6,509 nucleotides of DNA from JAKBCQ01 sp021807585 (GCA_027325115.1 DAHWFG010000135.1:1-6509), one strand, 5' to 3'. Counted from the first letter of the stretch, positions 1 through 6,251 are shown. Translations and numbers: made by a program. The notes: generated from the sequence alone by a model not told the origin.

Positions 1-24
1 AACATTCTCACATAATAATGATCA

Positions 25-693
25 TTAATCATCAACAAGTTCGAGTATCGACCATAAGCTGGGATCTTGATGATACGGGAATTCGCCGGCGACGCCGAGA
101 AGCTGAACGGGGAGAGTCGGGTCGCACGCCGAGTAGCAGAAGCCGAGCCGGCGATTCGTTTCGGGGTCGAAACCTGTAAGCATGTCGGAATCTAAGAGAA
201 CGTCGACTCGATAACCTTCGGCGTATCGGAAGGCGATCGTTTCGATCGGCGCCGAAGGCGGCGGGGGGGGCTGATTGATCGCGATATTCATCGATTTCCG
301 CACGCAAAGAACCGCGAGCGATTTCTCCCCCTTCGGCTTCACAGTGATCTGGAACCGATGACAGTAACGCGTCGCTCGGTGAACGTCGCGTGCGTCCCGC
401 GTATCGATCCATAAATCCAAACCGCGATAGTGCGAAGGGTCGAGCAATTTGTTATTGAGCGAATCCGACTCGGCTTCGATCGAGAAACCGAGGCCTTGCT
501 CGCTCCACGCCGAACGAATTTTCGCCCACGGCGCCAATCCGTCGAGCGGGGCGGTCGCGAGGAGATCGAACCGGTCGTCAAGATCGAGCCCGCGAACGGG
601 TTTGAGACCGAGCGTCTCCAACTTACGACATCGAAGTTCGAACCGAAACCAAAACGTTTGAGGGATCACTTCTTTTTTTGCGTTTTTTGCCAT
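25..693 (-). CDS. Conserved hypothetical protein, CBM9/DOMON-like sugar-binding fold suspected
   Basis: This is a 222-residue soluble protein with no signal peptide or membrane segment. The ATG at 693 is preferred to the in-frame TTG at 729 because the protein then opens MAKNAKKEVIPQTFWFRFEL, the kind of lysine-rich start followed by IPQTFW that I associate with planctomycete relatives. No clear Shine-Dalgarno precedes either start. Residues 92-100 (LDLWIDTRD) followed by HRATRYCHRF at 105-114 resemble the strand pair of family 9 carbohydrate-binding modules and DOMON-like domains, where a predicted beta-sandwich carries an 'xxIDTRD' motif. The C-terminal part has TNRRLGFCYSACD (179-191) and DPSLWSILELV (210-220), also typical of that fold. 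A QPPPPPSAP linker lies at 141-149. No catalytic residues are recognisable, so a binding role is inferred. The reading frame is secure; the fold is a moderate-confidence assignment from memory of the family, and the biological role is unknown. Confidence 0.85.
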   Translation of the reverse strand: MAKNAKKEVIPQTFWFRFELRCRKLETLGLKPVRGLDLDDRFDLLATAPLDGLAPWAKIRSAWSEQGLGFSIEAESDSLNNKLLDPSHYRGLDLWIDTRDARDVHRATRYCHRFQITVKPKGEKSLAVLCVRKSMNIAINQPPPPPSAPIETIAFRYAEGYRVDVLLDSDMLTGFDPETNRRLGFCYSACDPTLPVQLLGVAGEFPYHQDPSLWSILELVDD

Positions 694-725
694 TGATTGA
701 ATAAAATCCAAAGAGTTTGCGATGT

Positions 726-905
726 TCAACAGTTAGCGGTGGCGACGACGACGGGGGTCGTCATCGGCGTCGGCGAGTATCGACCCGTAGGATCCACGAT
801 GAAGCCGATCCGGTCGAGCCCGACGCGCCCTCGCTCGTCGGGCGCTTCGACCTCGAAGAGGTGTTCCCCTTTGGCGAGCGTTCGTCCCGCGATCGGGCGA
901 TCATT
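726..905 (-). pseudogene. Orphan 3' coding remnant downstream of ribH
   Basis: Directly after the ribH stop, in the -1 frame relative to ribH, 59 codons read NDRPIAGRTLAKGEHLFEVE, APDERGRVGLDRIGFIVD and so on to TANC and a TGA at 726-728. Third codon positions are strongly G/C and the peptide looks like a genuine beta-sandwich protein tail (alternating hydrophobic strands, 'KGEHLFEVEAP', 'GLDRIGFIVD'). The frame has no ATG, GTG or TTG before the late GTG of IVDP, and further upstream it only continues as arginine-rich out-of-frame reading of ribH. I infer the C-terminal end of a gene whose 5' part was lost when it became joined to ribH. RibH itself is full length, so this is not a missing part of RibH. 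A programmed -1 frameshift fusing it to RibH is conceivable, but no canonical slippery heptamer is present in the right phase. The parent family is not identified. Confidence 0.45.
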
Positions 906-1399
906 TAAGCAAATCGCGCGCCGTAGGTGTTGACCCCGGCGATGCGGTTGATCAGATCGGCCATTTCGATCGCGGTCGCCGCGGCCTCGGCGCCTTTGTT
1001 GCCGGCCTTGAGCCCGCAACGATTGAGCGCCTGCTCCACCGTGTCGGTCGTCAGGACGCCGAAAATCACCGGCGTCCCCGTCGCCAAACCCGCCTGCATA
1101 ACCCCCGCCGCGGCTTGTCCCGCGACATGATCATAATGATCGGTTTCTCCTTTGATTACGCATCCCAAACACACGACTGCGGCGTATCGCCCCGTCTCGG
1201 CGAGCTTACGCGCGACGAGCGGGATCTCGAACGAACCCGGCGCCCACGCGACGTCGATTCGATCCTCGGTTACACCGTGGCTCTGGAACGCATCGCGACA
1301 ACCCGATAACAGCGCCTCGGTCACAAGCGAATTGAACCGAGACGCCACAATCGCGAACCGACCCGAAGGCGCCGTCAACTCTCCTCGAAATACCGCCAT
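905..1399 (-). CDS. ribH: 6,7-dimethyl-8-ribityllumazine synthase
   Basis: This 164-residue protein catalyses the penultimate step of riboflavin synthesis, condensing 5-amino-6-ribitylamino-uracil with 3,4-dihydroxy-2-butanone 4-phosphate. It is a cytosolic enzyme that usually assembles as pentamers or 60-mer shells. The sequence covers the whole family length. RFN at 21-23 and PGSFEIP at 54-60 form the pyrimidine/ribityl pocket. CVIKGETDHYDHV at 80-92 contains the expected catalytic histidine (H88). FGVLTTDTVEQA (113-124), R127 and KAGNKGAEAA (131-140) match the phosphate-binding and core region. The ATG at 1399 is the only sensible start; AAGGA lies 10 nt upstream. The gene begins 37 bp after the rho stop on the same strand, so co-transcription with rho is likely. 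No FMN riboswitch is apparent in this short gap. No ribA, ribB or ribD gene is in the window. Identification is secure. Confidence 0.97.
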   Translation of the reverse strand: MAVFRGELTAPSGRFAIVASRFNSLVTEALLSGCRDAFQSHGVTEDRIDVAWAPGSFEIPLVARKLAETGRYAAVVCLGCVIKGETDHYDHVAGQAAAGVMQAGLATGTPVIFGVLTTDTVEQALNRCGLKAGNKGAEAAATAIEMADLINRIAGVNTYGARFA

Positions 1400-1437
1400 A
1401 CCTTATCGATCCTTATCTGATTGGGTTCCAGGAATGA

Positions 1438-3342
1438 TTATGTCAAGTTCATGCTGACAAGGAACTCGGCGTTCGATTTCGTCTTCCGCATCCGCCCGGT
1501 CAGCAGTTCCATCGCCTCGACGGGGTTCATGTCGTTCAAGACGCGGCGCAAGATCCAGACCCTGCGGAGCTCCTCGGGATCCATCAACAGCTCTTCACGA
1601 CGCGTTCCCGAGCGGTTGACGTCGATCGCCGGCCAGATCCGTTTCTCAACCATCCTGCGATCAAGATGCAACTCCATGTTGCCCGTTCCCTTGAACTCCT
1701 CGAAGATCACCTCGTCCATCTTGCTCCCCGTGTCGACGAGAGCCGTCGCGAGGATCGTGAGGCTACCCGCGTCCTCGATTTTGCGGGCCGCGCCGAAGAA
1801 TCGCTTCGGCTTCTGCAACGCCGAAGCGTCGATGCCTCCCGTGAGGATCTTGCCCGAATGCGGCGCCTCGGTGTTGTACGCCCGAGCCAGCCGCGTGATC
1901 GAATCGAGCAAGATCACCACGTCCTGACCGTATTCGACCATTCGCTTCGCCTTTTCGATAATCATCTCGGCGACTTGAATGTGCCGCGAAGCGGGTTCGT
2001 CGAACGTCGAACTCACCACCTCGGCGTTGTGCCCCTTCACCGACCGCTCCATCTCGGTCACTTCCTCGGGACGTTCGTCGATCAAAAGAACCATCACATA
2101 AGCATCTGGTAGATTCGTCAACACGCTGTTGGCGATCTTCTGGAGCAGCACGGTTTTGCCCGTCCGGGGGGGTGCGACGATCAGGCCGCGCTGCCCCTTG
2201 CCGATCGGAGTCACCATGTCGACGACTCGCATGTTGATTTCTTCGGCGGTCGTCTCGAGCGGAATTCGTCCTTGAGGATGGAGCGGCGTGAGATCGTCGA
2301 AGCCGACCTTTTCGGAGAGCTTCTCGGGGTCCTCGCGGTTGATCGCCGCGACGCGCAAAAGCGCGAAATAACGTTCGTTCTCTTTGGGAGGACGAATCTG
2401 GCCGCTGACGATCGCCCCCGTCTTGAGCCCGAACCGGCGGATCTGGCTCGGCGACACGTAGATGTCGTCGGGACAGGGAAGATAATGATAATCGGGACTG
2501 CGCAAAAAGCCGAATCCGTCGGGCAATACCTCAAGAGTCCCCTCGCCAAACATCAAACCGTTTTGCTTGGTTCGCTCTTTCAAGATCTTAAAGATCAGAT
2601 CCTGTTTCTTAAGCCCGACGTAATCGGTCACTCCCTCGGTCTTGGCGGTCTTGAGCAATTGCGGCATCGTTTGCTTTTGCAGTTCGGTGAGGTAAATCTC
2701 ACCGCGTTTGATATCTTCATACCGATCATGTAGCTCGGCGTCGCCGAAAACGTCGTCGTCGTCGGGGAAATCGTCTTCGGGAAAATCGTCGTCGAGCGGA
2801 GGAGGGGGCGAAAAATTGCGCGGCGCCCGGTTGAAACGATTTTCATATTCGCCCGATTCGCGCGCTGCGGGGGGATTGAGCGCGGCGCGTTCGCGCGACG
2901 ACCGGATGCCGAACCCCGGCCCCGAAGGGGGCGCGTCGCGATCCGCGGCCGACCGAGTCGCCGAGGGAAACGTCGTGCGCGTCGAAGGCTCGTCGCGGTC
3001 GCGATCCCGCGCCGCAAGCCGTTCGCGGATCGAACTCGCGGCGTCGCGTTCTCCGGGCCGCGGCGGCGAAACGGGCTCGCGCGTTCGTGACGTCGTATCT
3101 CGAACCGAGCGATATGTCGAAATCGGCCGCTCAACAGCCTCGCGCGGCGCCTCGACCGGCTGCTCGACCTCGACTGGCGCGGTCTCCATCGCGGGAGGAG
3201 CGGCGGAAATCGGCTCGACGATCTCGCCAAGGTTCTCAACCTGAGGTGCGGGCTCTTCAACGATCGGCGCCGCCGTCGACGCGCTCGTCTTGCGTGTGCG
3301 GGTACCGGTCGATTCCCGGCGTGGACGTGTCTCGTTAGGCAT
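1438..3342 (-). CDS. rho: Transcription termination factor Rho with long disordered N-terminal extension
   Basis: This is a 634-residue hexameric RNA-dependent ATPase and helicase that ends transcripts; typical E. coli-type Rho is about 420 residues. Residues 1-178 are low complexity, rich in R, S, T, P, E and A, and are followed by a proline run and an acidic stretch (about 179-200, DDDFPEDDFPDDDD). The conserved core then begins: Rho N domain about 216-261, and the cold-shock-like RNA-binding domain about 264-340 (GFGFLRSPDYHYLPCPDDIYVS). The ATPase has Walker A GLIVAPPRTGKT (386-397), Walker B VMVLLIDE (416-423), VVILLDSITRLARAY (475-489), the R-loop region GGIDASALQKPKRFFGAAR and GTGNMELHLDRRMVEKR. 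All catalytic motifs are intact. The ATG at 3342 is chosen over an in-frame TTG at 3375 because AGGAG lies 12 nt before it and the extra 11 residues look untranslated. Rho often controls its own expression through its leader; the 248-bp leader here would allow that but shows no proof. ribH follows closely downstream. Confidence 0.97.
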   Translation of the reverse strand: MPNETRPRRESTGTRTRKTSASTAAPIVEEPAPQVENLGEIVEPISAAPPAMETAPVEVEQPVEAPREAVERPISTYRSVRDTTSRTREPVSPPRPGERDAASSIRERLAARDRDRDEPSTRTTFPSATRSAADRDAPPSGPGFGIRSSRERAALNPPAARESGEYENRFNRAPRNFSPPPPLDDDFPEDDFPDDDDVFGDAELHDRYEDIKRGEIYLTELQKQTMPQLLKTAKTEGVTDYVGLKKQDLIFKILKERTKQNGLMFGEGTLEVLPDGFGFLRSPDYHYLPCPDDIYVSPSQIRRFGLKTGAIVSGQIRPPKENERYFALLRVAAINREDPEKLSEKVGFDDLTPLHPQGRIPLETTAEEINMRVVDMVTPIGKGQRGLIVAPPRTGKTVLLQKIANSVLTNLPDAYVMVLLIDERPEEVTEMERSVKGHNAEVVSSTFDEPASRHIQVAEMIIEKAKRMVEYGQDVVILLDSITRLARAYNTEAPHSGKILTGGIDASALQKPKRFFGAARKIEDAGSLTILATALVDTGSKMDEVIFEEFKGTGNMELHLDRRMVEKRIWPAIDVNRSGTRREELLMDPEELRRVWILRRVLNDMNPVEAMELLTGRMRKTKSNAEFLVSMNLT

Positions 3343-3590
3343 GATGGTTCCAAACTCCTGGACCGCGACTATCAATCAATATTCACAACAATAAACAACG
3401 ATCAATCATTCAATTCGAGCCGCCTCGGACCGCGCCGAACCGCCGACGCGTTCGTTCGCCACGAACCGAAACCTCCCGAACCGTCGGGCTCGTTGCGCCG
3501 AATCGATTCTCCCCTCGATCGAGAGTCGACGAAGCCGCGCGCATACCGAACCACCGAAATATCGACATAAAACGGGATAAGCTCATGTTC
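3343..3590 (-). promoter_or_regulatory. coaE-rho intergenic region, rho leader with a possible promoter
   Basis: This 248-bp gap has no gene. Its rho-proximal part (about 3371-3413) is AT-rich, with repeated ATCAATCA words, in contrast to the GC-rich remainder. A weak sigma70-like pair on the minus strand is TTGATC (3400-3405) and TATTGA (3376-3381), 18 bp apart, which would give a short transcript leader before rho. The -10 box matches poorly and planctomycete promoters are not well defined, so this is tentative. The part from 3415 to 3560 is GC-rich and without obvious structure. Confidence 0.25.
3355..3359 (-). promoter_or_regulatory. Shine-Dalgarno supporting the rho ATG start
   Basis: AGGAG on the minus strand lies 12 nt before the ATG at 3340-3342. 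The spacing is a little long but it is the only purine-rich match nearby, and it lies inside the reading frame that the alternative TTG start would use, so it argues for the ATG. Confidence 0.6.
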
Positions 3591-3599
3591 CTATCCGTT
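3571..3599 (-). terminator. Weak hairpin at the coaE stop codon
   Basis: On the minus strand AACGGATA pairs with TATCCCGTT with one bulged C and a 12-nt loop, and continues into TTATG, giving four T residues across the stem end. The upstream arm contains the coaE TAG stop. The short T-run and bulged stem make it a weak candidate for an intrinsic terminator or an attenuating hairpin between coaE and rho. Confidence 0.3.
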
Positions 3600-4469
3600 G
3601 AAAGAAGAAGGTTCGTTCGATCGGGATAAGCCGCGGCGATCGAACCGATCGGTCGGCGCGTTTTCCAGGGCGATTCGCGCGGTCAGGTGATCGACCCGGG
3701 CCGCGAGATCGGCTTCGGTTCCGTCGTTATCGACGACGAAATCGGCGCGGTCGCGTTTGTTCTTAAGAGGCAGCTGCGTCGCCTCGCGAGCCGCCAGATC
3801 GGCTTCGTGATAACCTCGTGCCGCCACTAACCGAGCCAGTCGAACAGGGCGTGACGAATCGACAAACACGACGGAATCGCACAGTTGGTTCCAGCCCGCC
3901 TCGAAGAGGATCGCGGCGTCGATGACGACGCCGGGCGCCGATTGATCGGCGACCGCGCCCCGAATCAATCGCTCAAACTCGTCACGCATCGGCGGGTGAA
4001 CGATCGCCTCCAAGCGACGCAATTCAGCAGGATCGGCGAAGACGATTCGACCCAAAGCGCGACGATCGATCTCGCCGGCGTCCGAGCTCGTGCCGCACCG
4101 AGACGAGCCGTCCGCAGCCTCGCGATTCGAGATCGAGCCGTCCGCGTACTCGCGATTCGAGATCGAGCCGTTCGTGCTCGCTTCCGCGATCAACGAACCG
4201 TCGCCGGGACCGTTCACCGCGATCGGAGCGGCGACGACACGATCACCGAAGGTCGCCACGACGCGACGCGCGATGGCGGGATCGCGCAACACTCCGTGGC
4301 CGACGCGATCGGCGTCGACGACGAGAAACCCACGCTTAGCGAATTCGTCGGCGACACGACTTTTGCCGGCGCCGATCCCCCCCACCAAGCCGACGACGGG
4401 AATGCGTCCGTGCTTCCAACGCGGTCGCTCGCGCGGCTCAGATTCGATGTGTTCCGGATCGGGAGGCAT
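3591..4469 (-). CDS. coaE: Dephospho-CoA kinase with a repeat-bearing insertion
   Basis: This cytosolic enzyme phosphorylates the 3'-hydroxyl of dephospho-CoA with ATP, the last step of coenzyme A synthesis. From the ATG at 4469 it has 292 residues, against about 200 in most CoaE proteins. The P-loop GGIGAGKS is at 30-37, the substrate-binding DAD at 52-54, GEIDRRALGRIVF at 132-144, the HP pair at 158-159, ILFEAGW at 187-193 and the lid region QLPLKNK with ADFVVDNDG near 232-250. All are intact, so it should be active. The extra length is an N-terminal tail of about 22 residues, an insertion at about 81-131 built on ten-residue repeats (DGSISNRE type), and a C-terminal tail of about 25 residues. 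An in-frame GTG at 4481 would add four residues; neither start has a good Shine-Dalgarno, so the exact start is uncertain. It lies upstream of rho on the same strand. Confidence 0.95.
   Translation of the reverse strand: MPPDPEHIESEPRERPRWKHGRIPVVGLVGGIGAGKSRVADEFAKRGFLVVDADRVGHGVLRDPAIARRVVATFGDRVVAAPIAVNGPGDGSLIAEASTNGSISNREYADGSISNREAADGSSRCGTSSDAGEIDRRALGRIVFADPAELRRLEAIVHPPMRDEFERLIRGAVADQSAPGVVIDAAILFEAGWNQLCDSVVFVDSSRPVRLARLVAARGYHEADLAAREATQLPLKNKRDRADFVVDNDGTEADLAARVDHLTARIALENAPTDRFDRRGLSRSNEPSSFNG
4081..4200 (-). repeat. 30-bp in-frame tandem repeat inside coaE
   Basis: Four consecutive 30-bp units end in GAGCCG or GAACCG at 4110, 4140, 4170 and 4200 on the plus strand. The central two (4111-4140 and 4141-4170) are identical at 27 of 30 positions; the outer two are diverged. 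On the coding strand each unit encodes ten residues, read as GSISNREYAD, GSISNREAAD and more diverged GS-initial neighbours. The unit length is a multiple of three, so copy number can change without breaking coaE. The position corresponds to a short turn between FGDRVVA and the GEIDRRALG motif in ordinary CoaE. Confidence 0.8.
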
Positions 4470-4800
4470 GGTGATTCGCACGAGTTATCGAGGATAGGGG
4501 TTCGACGGGTTCGGTGGGGGACGTTATCATTCCAAAGCGACTTGATCGATCACGCGTCGATCGAAGATTGCGGTCGTCGTCAAACACTCGGGCGGCGAAC
4601 GACCAGGGTTCATCAGACAAAGAGGGCCTTCGAGCGGCTCGATTGGTCCAATCTATATCGATCCCGGCGTGCGGAGGGATCTCGGCCGGAACTGAGGTTC
4701 GATCAAAGAGGAGTGCTCGTCTCCCGAAGAGGTTCATCAACGCATTGACGAGCCGGCATAACAACGCTGATCACGATTTCACCGTCGCACCCGTTCCCGA

Positions 4801-4818
4801 TTTGTTAACCGTTACAAA
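4801..4818. promoter_or_regulatory. Imperfect inverted repeat TTTGTTAAC/GTTACAAA
   Basis: TTTGTTAAC and GTTACAAA face each other across one base and would be perfect apart from one extra T in the left arm. It is an AT-rich operator-like site in a GC-rich background, over 300 bp upstream of coaE. The half-site GTTACAA is shared with the inverted repeat upstream of the iron permease gene. A regulator-binding role is inference only. Confidence 0.25.
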
Positions 4819-5232
4819 TTATCGGGATTGATTGAGGTATGGGGGGAAACGGCGATTGGTTCTCGGGTTCGTCAACTCCATCTCTTTATACGCGGGTCGC
4901 GGCTCGATTTCAATCGGGTTCCATTCCCCGGACGCGTTTTTTTTGATTCAGACGCGAATCCCTCGCGCGTCGGCTTCAAAACAAGATCAGACGCAATCGA
5001 ATCATAACCCCGAATTCTGGCTCGATTCGTCGGTCGTCGTAATCGGGTTCGTCTCCAATTTGGGGACAGTCGACGACTCGGATAAACCGATCGATCGGCC
5101 GATCGAACCCGCGAAAGCCGCGATGCTTCGTCGTACCATGCGTAAATCAACCGCGTCAAACGCACCTCCAAAAGGTTCCGCCCCCGAACACCCGCTATCA
5201 AATCTAACCATGATTGATCAGGCATCTATTTG

Positions 5233-5255
5233 CGATATTTCATAATCAAATATCG
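5233..5255 (-). terminator. Hairpin just downstream of the iron permease gene
   Basis: CGATATTT and AAATATCG form a perfect 8-bp stem with a 7-nt loop, about 28 bp past the stop codon. It is AT-rich and lacks a T-run on the minus strand (the next bases are CAAATAG), so it may only be an RNA-end stabiliser or a weak terminator. Confidence 0.35.
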
Positions 5256-5283
5256 AATAATTGATTCTTTGTGCGTTCTCGGA

Positions 5284-5784
5284 TCATTCGGCGTTCGACG
5301 TCTCGCTCTCGACGGCGCGGAGCGAAGCGGGCCCCAAACGCTCGTGTGCGTCTTGCGCCGCCTCGGTGTATCGTACTTTGATCAGATCGAGTTGTCCCTC
5401 GGTGAGCTCCTCAATGTGAATCAGCTCGTTGCGCGCGTCGCGTAACGCATAAAGAAGTTCATCTAGCTTTAGATGAATCGCTTTGGAATCTCGATTTTGC
5501 GCGTTCTGAATTAGGAACACCATCAAGAACGTGACGATCGACGTGATCGTGTTGATCACGATTTGCCAAAACTCGGAATAATGGAGAAAAACTCCCGAGA
5601 TCGCCCACAAGATCACGACGCCGAGCGCCGTCAAGAATCCCCAGCGACCCCCCGTGATACGCGTCGTCCAGGCCGCGATATGACCGAACGTTAAACGTCT
5701 TTTGTTCGCTCTCTCGATCACGGGAGGCGCGGCCTCGTCCGGGCGAGTCGAACTCGCATGCTTGGTCGATGATTGTTCCGGCAT
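5284..5784 (-). CDS. Low-affinity iron permease family membrane protein
   Basis: This is a 166-residue inner-membrane protein. A polar N-terminus (1-46) precedes two hydrophobic segments, about 47-67 (WGFLTALGVVILWAISGVFL) and about 72-93, followed by a charged cytosolic tail that is probably helical. The stretch VTFLMVFLIQNAQNRDSKAI (84-103) with HLKLDELL after it is the signature of the short bacterial members of the family named after yeast Fet4 (Pfam Iron_permease). Iron transport by these short bacterial proteins is poorly established, so the name describes the family and not a proven activity. The frame stays open to 5961, but the ATG at 5784 is chosen because AGGAG sits 6 nt upstream and the earlier residues do not look like protein. 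A 7-bp inverted repeat lies 56 bp before the start. The gene is divergent from a ruined ferritin-like gene, which fits an iron or stress context. Confidence 0.88.
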   Translation of the reverse strand: MPEQSSTKHASSTRPDEAAPPVIERANKRRLTFGHIAAWTTRITGGRWGFLTALGVVILWAISGVFLHYSEFWQIVINTITSIVTFLMVFLIQNAQNRDSKAIHLKLDELLYALRDARNELIHIEELTEGQLDLIKVRYTEAAQDAHERLGPASLRAVESETSNAE

Positions 5785-5790
5785 CAGTCG

Positions 5791-5795
5791 CTCCT
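5791..5795 (-). promoter_or_regulatory. Shine-Dalgarno fixing the iron permease start
   Basis: A perfect AGGAG on the minus strand, 6 nt from the ATG at 5784, decides for this start over upstream in-frame codons. Confidence 0.75.
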
Positions 5796-5839
5796 CAACC
5801 TCGATCGGCTTCGCTTGCTCGGTGATTTCATACGACCGA

Positions 5840-5870
5840 GTTACAATGCAATTCCTAAGCCACTTGTAAC
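5840..5870. promoter_or_regulatory. Spaced inverted repeat GTTACAA-N17-TTGTAAC
   Basis: GTTACAA (5840-5846) and TTGTAAC (5864-5870) are a perfect 7-bp inverted repeat with 17 bp between the arms, 56-86 bp upstream of the iron permease ATG. The spacing and position fit a repressor or activator site, or overlapping promoter elements. The same half-site occurs at 4811-4817. Function is inferred from position and symmetry. Confidence 0.35.
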
Positions 5871-6170
5871 AATTGATGAAGAGCCGAGAGCAACCTGCAC
5901 CAAGATTACAAACATATAAATATGTATATCGCGCGAAGAGCGTCGGTCGATATTTGCGCATTCACACGATCTCGGCCGTCATACAGCGGCCCGTTCGGGA
6001 TTGTTTCACCAAGAGGCGTGCTCGCCGGAGCGCGAAACGGCTTTCTCGGCACATCAATCGCACATCTTCTTCATTCGTCTCGTCTTTGAGACGACCCGCT
6101 TACCCGCTTCCGCTCGTTCACCACGGCGGGCACTCGACGACATCGATTTGCGATCTCACGCATCCATTTC

Positions 6171-6175
6171 AGGAG
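6171..6175 (+). promoter_or_regulatory. Shine-Dalgarno of the truncated ferritin-like gene
   Basis: AGGAG lies 7 nt before the ATG at 6183-6185, an optimal arrangement. It shows that a genuine gene start once stood here even though only 22 codons remain. Confidence 0.65.
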
Positions 6176-6182
6176 AACATTG

Positions 6183-6251
6183 ATGAAACTTGCATCACTT
6201 GACGATCTTTTCCTCGAAAAACCGCGCGATCCGCACAGCGCCGAAACTTAG
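6183..6251 (+). pseudogene. 5' remnant of a YciE/DUF892 ferritin-like gene, cut by a repeat element
   Basis: After a perfect ribosome binding site, 22 codons read MKLASLDDLF followed by LEKPRDPHSAET and a TAG. The first residues match the start of YciE/DUF892 ferritin-like proteins, which typically begin like MKLxSLxDLFxxxLxDLxSAE and run to about 160-170 residues as a diiron four-helix bundle linked to stress response. The two prolines where the family has leucine (EKPRDPHSAE against a usual xxLRDLxSAE) suggest single-base decay in CTG codons. The reading frame stops exactly where the inverted-repeat element begins, and the element supplies the TAG. The lost helices include the metal-binding residues, so the product cannot be functional. 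Beyond the element, 6455-6509 does not restore a clear continuation in one frame. The family call from 22 residues is good but not certain. Confidence 0.6.

Larger units (their letters stand above)
4470..5283. other. Gene-poor interval between coaE and the iron permease gene
   Basis: I find no gene I can defend in these 800 or so bases. Open frames on both strands start with TTG or lack ribosome binding sites, have weaker third-position GC than the neighbouring genes, and match no family I recognise. The interval holds an imperfect inverted repeat at 4801-4818, a run of eight T at 4937-4944, a 16-bp perfect palindrome at 5091-5106 and a hairpin at 5233-5255. The promoter for coaE should lie here, but I cannot place it. 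It may be decayed coding DNA. Confidence 0.5.
5785..6182. other. Divergent intergenic region with possible regulatory sites
   Basis: About 400 bp separates the iron permease gene from the ferritin-like remnant, which are transcribed away from each other. I see no gene in it. It should hold both promoters. The part at 5835-5925 is AT-rich, includes the inverted repeat at 5840-5870 and a short imperfect palindrome ACATATAAATATGT at 5910-5923. No -35/-10 pair is convincing on either strand. The part from about 5930 to 6170 is GC-rich and featureless to my eye. Confidence 0.45.

Noticed and set aside
263..270. A run of eight G in the 222-residue protein gene as a possible phase-variation tract
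   Set aside because: It simply encodes the PPPPP linker; one short homopolymer without variation data is not evidence of switching.
2708..3244. A 178-codon serine/arginine-rich plus-strand frame opposite the Rho extension
   Set aside because: It mirrors the low-complexity codons of the Rho N-terminal region and has no independent support.
3885..4748. A 287-codon plus-strand frame opposite coaE
   Set aside because: It is an antisense shadow of coaE, arginine-rich and low complexity, while coaE has all its family motifs on the other strand.
4438..4764. A 108-codon minus-strand open frame upstream of and overlapping the start of coaE
   Set aside because: It starts with TTG, has no ribosome binding site, lower third-position GC than coaE, and the peptide matches nothing I recognise. 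An internal ATG gives about 99 residues with the same problems.
4937..4944. A run of eight T that could be a plus-strand terminator tail
   Set aside because: The preceding bases give only a 4-bp CGGG/CCCG stem set several bases away, and there is no plus-strand gene upstream to terminate.
5091..5106. A 16-bp perfect palindrome, TCGATCGGCCGATCGA
   Set aside because: CGATCG words are very frequent throughout this window, so such a palindrome is not surprising; it has no loop and no clear gene context.
5002..5211. A 69-codon minus-strand frame with an ATG start
   Set aside because: No ribosome binding site and no recognisable motif; chance open frames of this size are common in GC-rich DNA.
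4832..5245. A 137-codon plus-strand open frame
   Set aside because: It has a TTG start, no Shine-Dalgarno, and composition unlike the real genes here. It is opposed by an equally poor minus-strand frame over the same bases.
5785..5961. A 59-residue N-terminal extension of the iron permease family protein
   Set aside because: The ATG at 5784 has an ideal Shine-Dalgarno, and the upstream region is AT-rich with an inverted repeat, as expected for a promoter.
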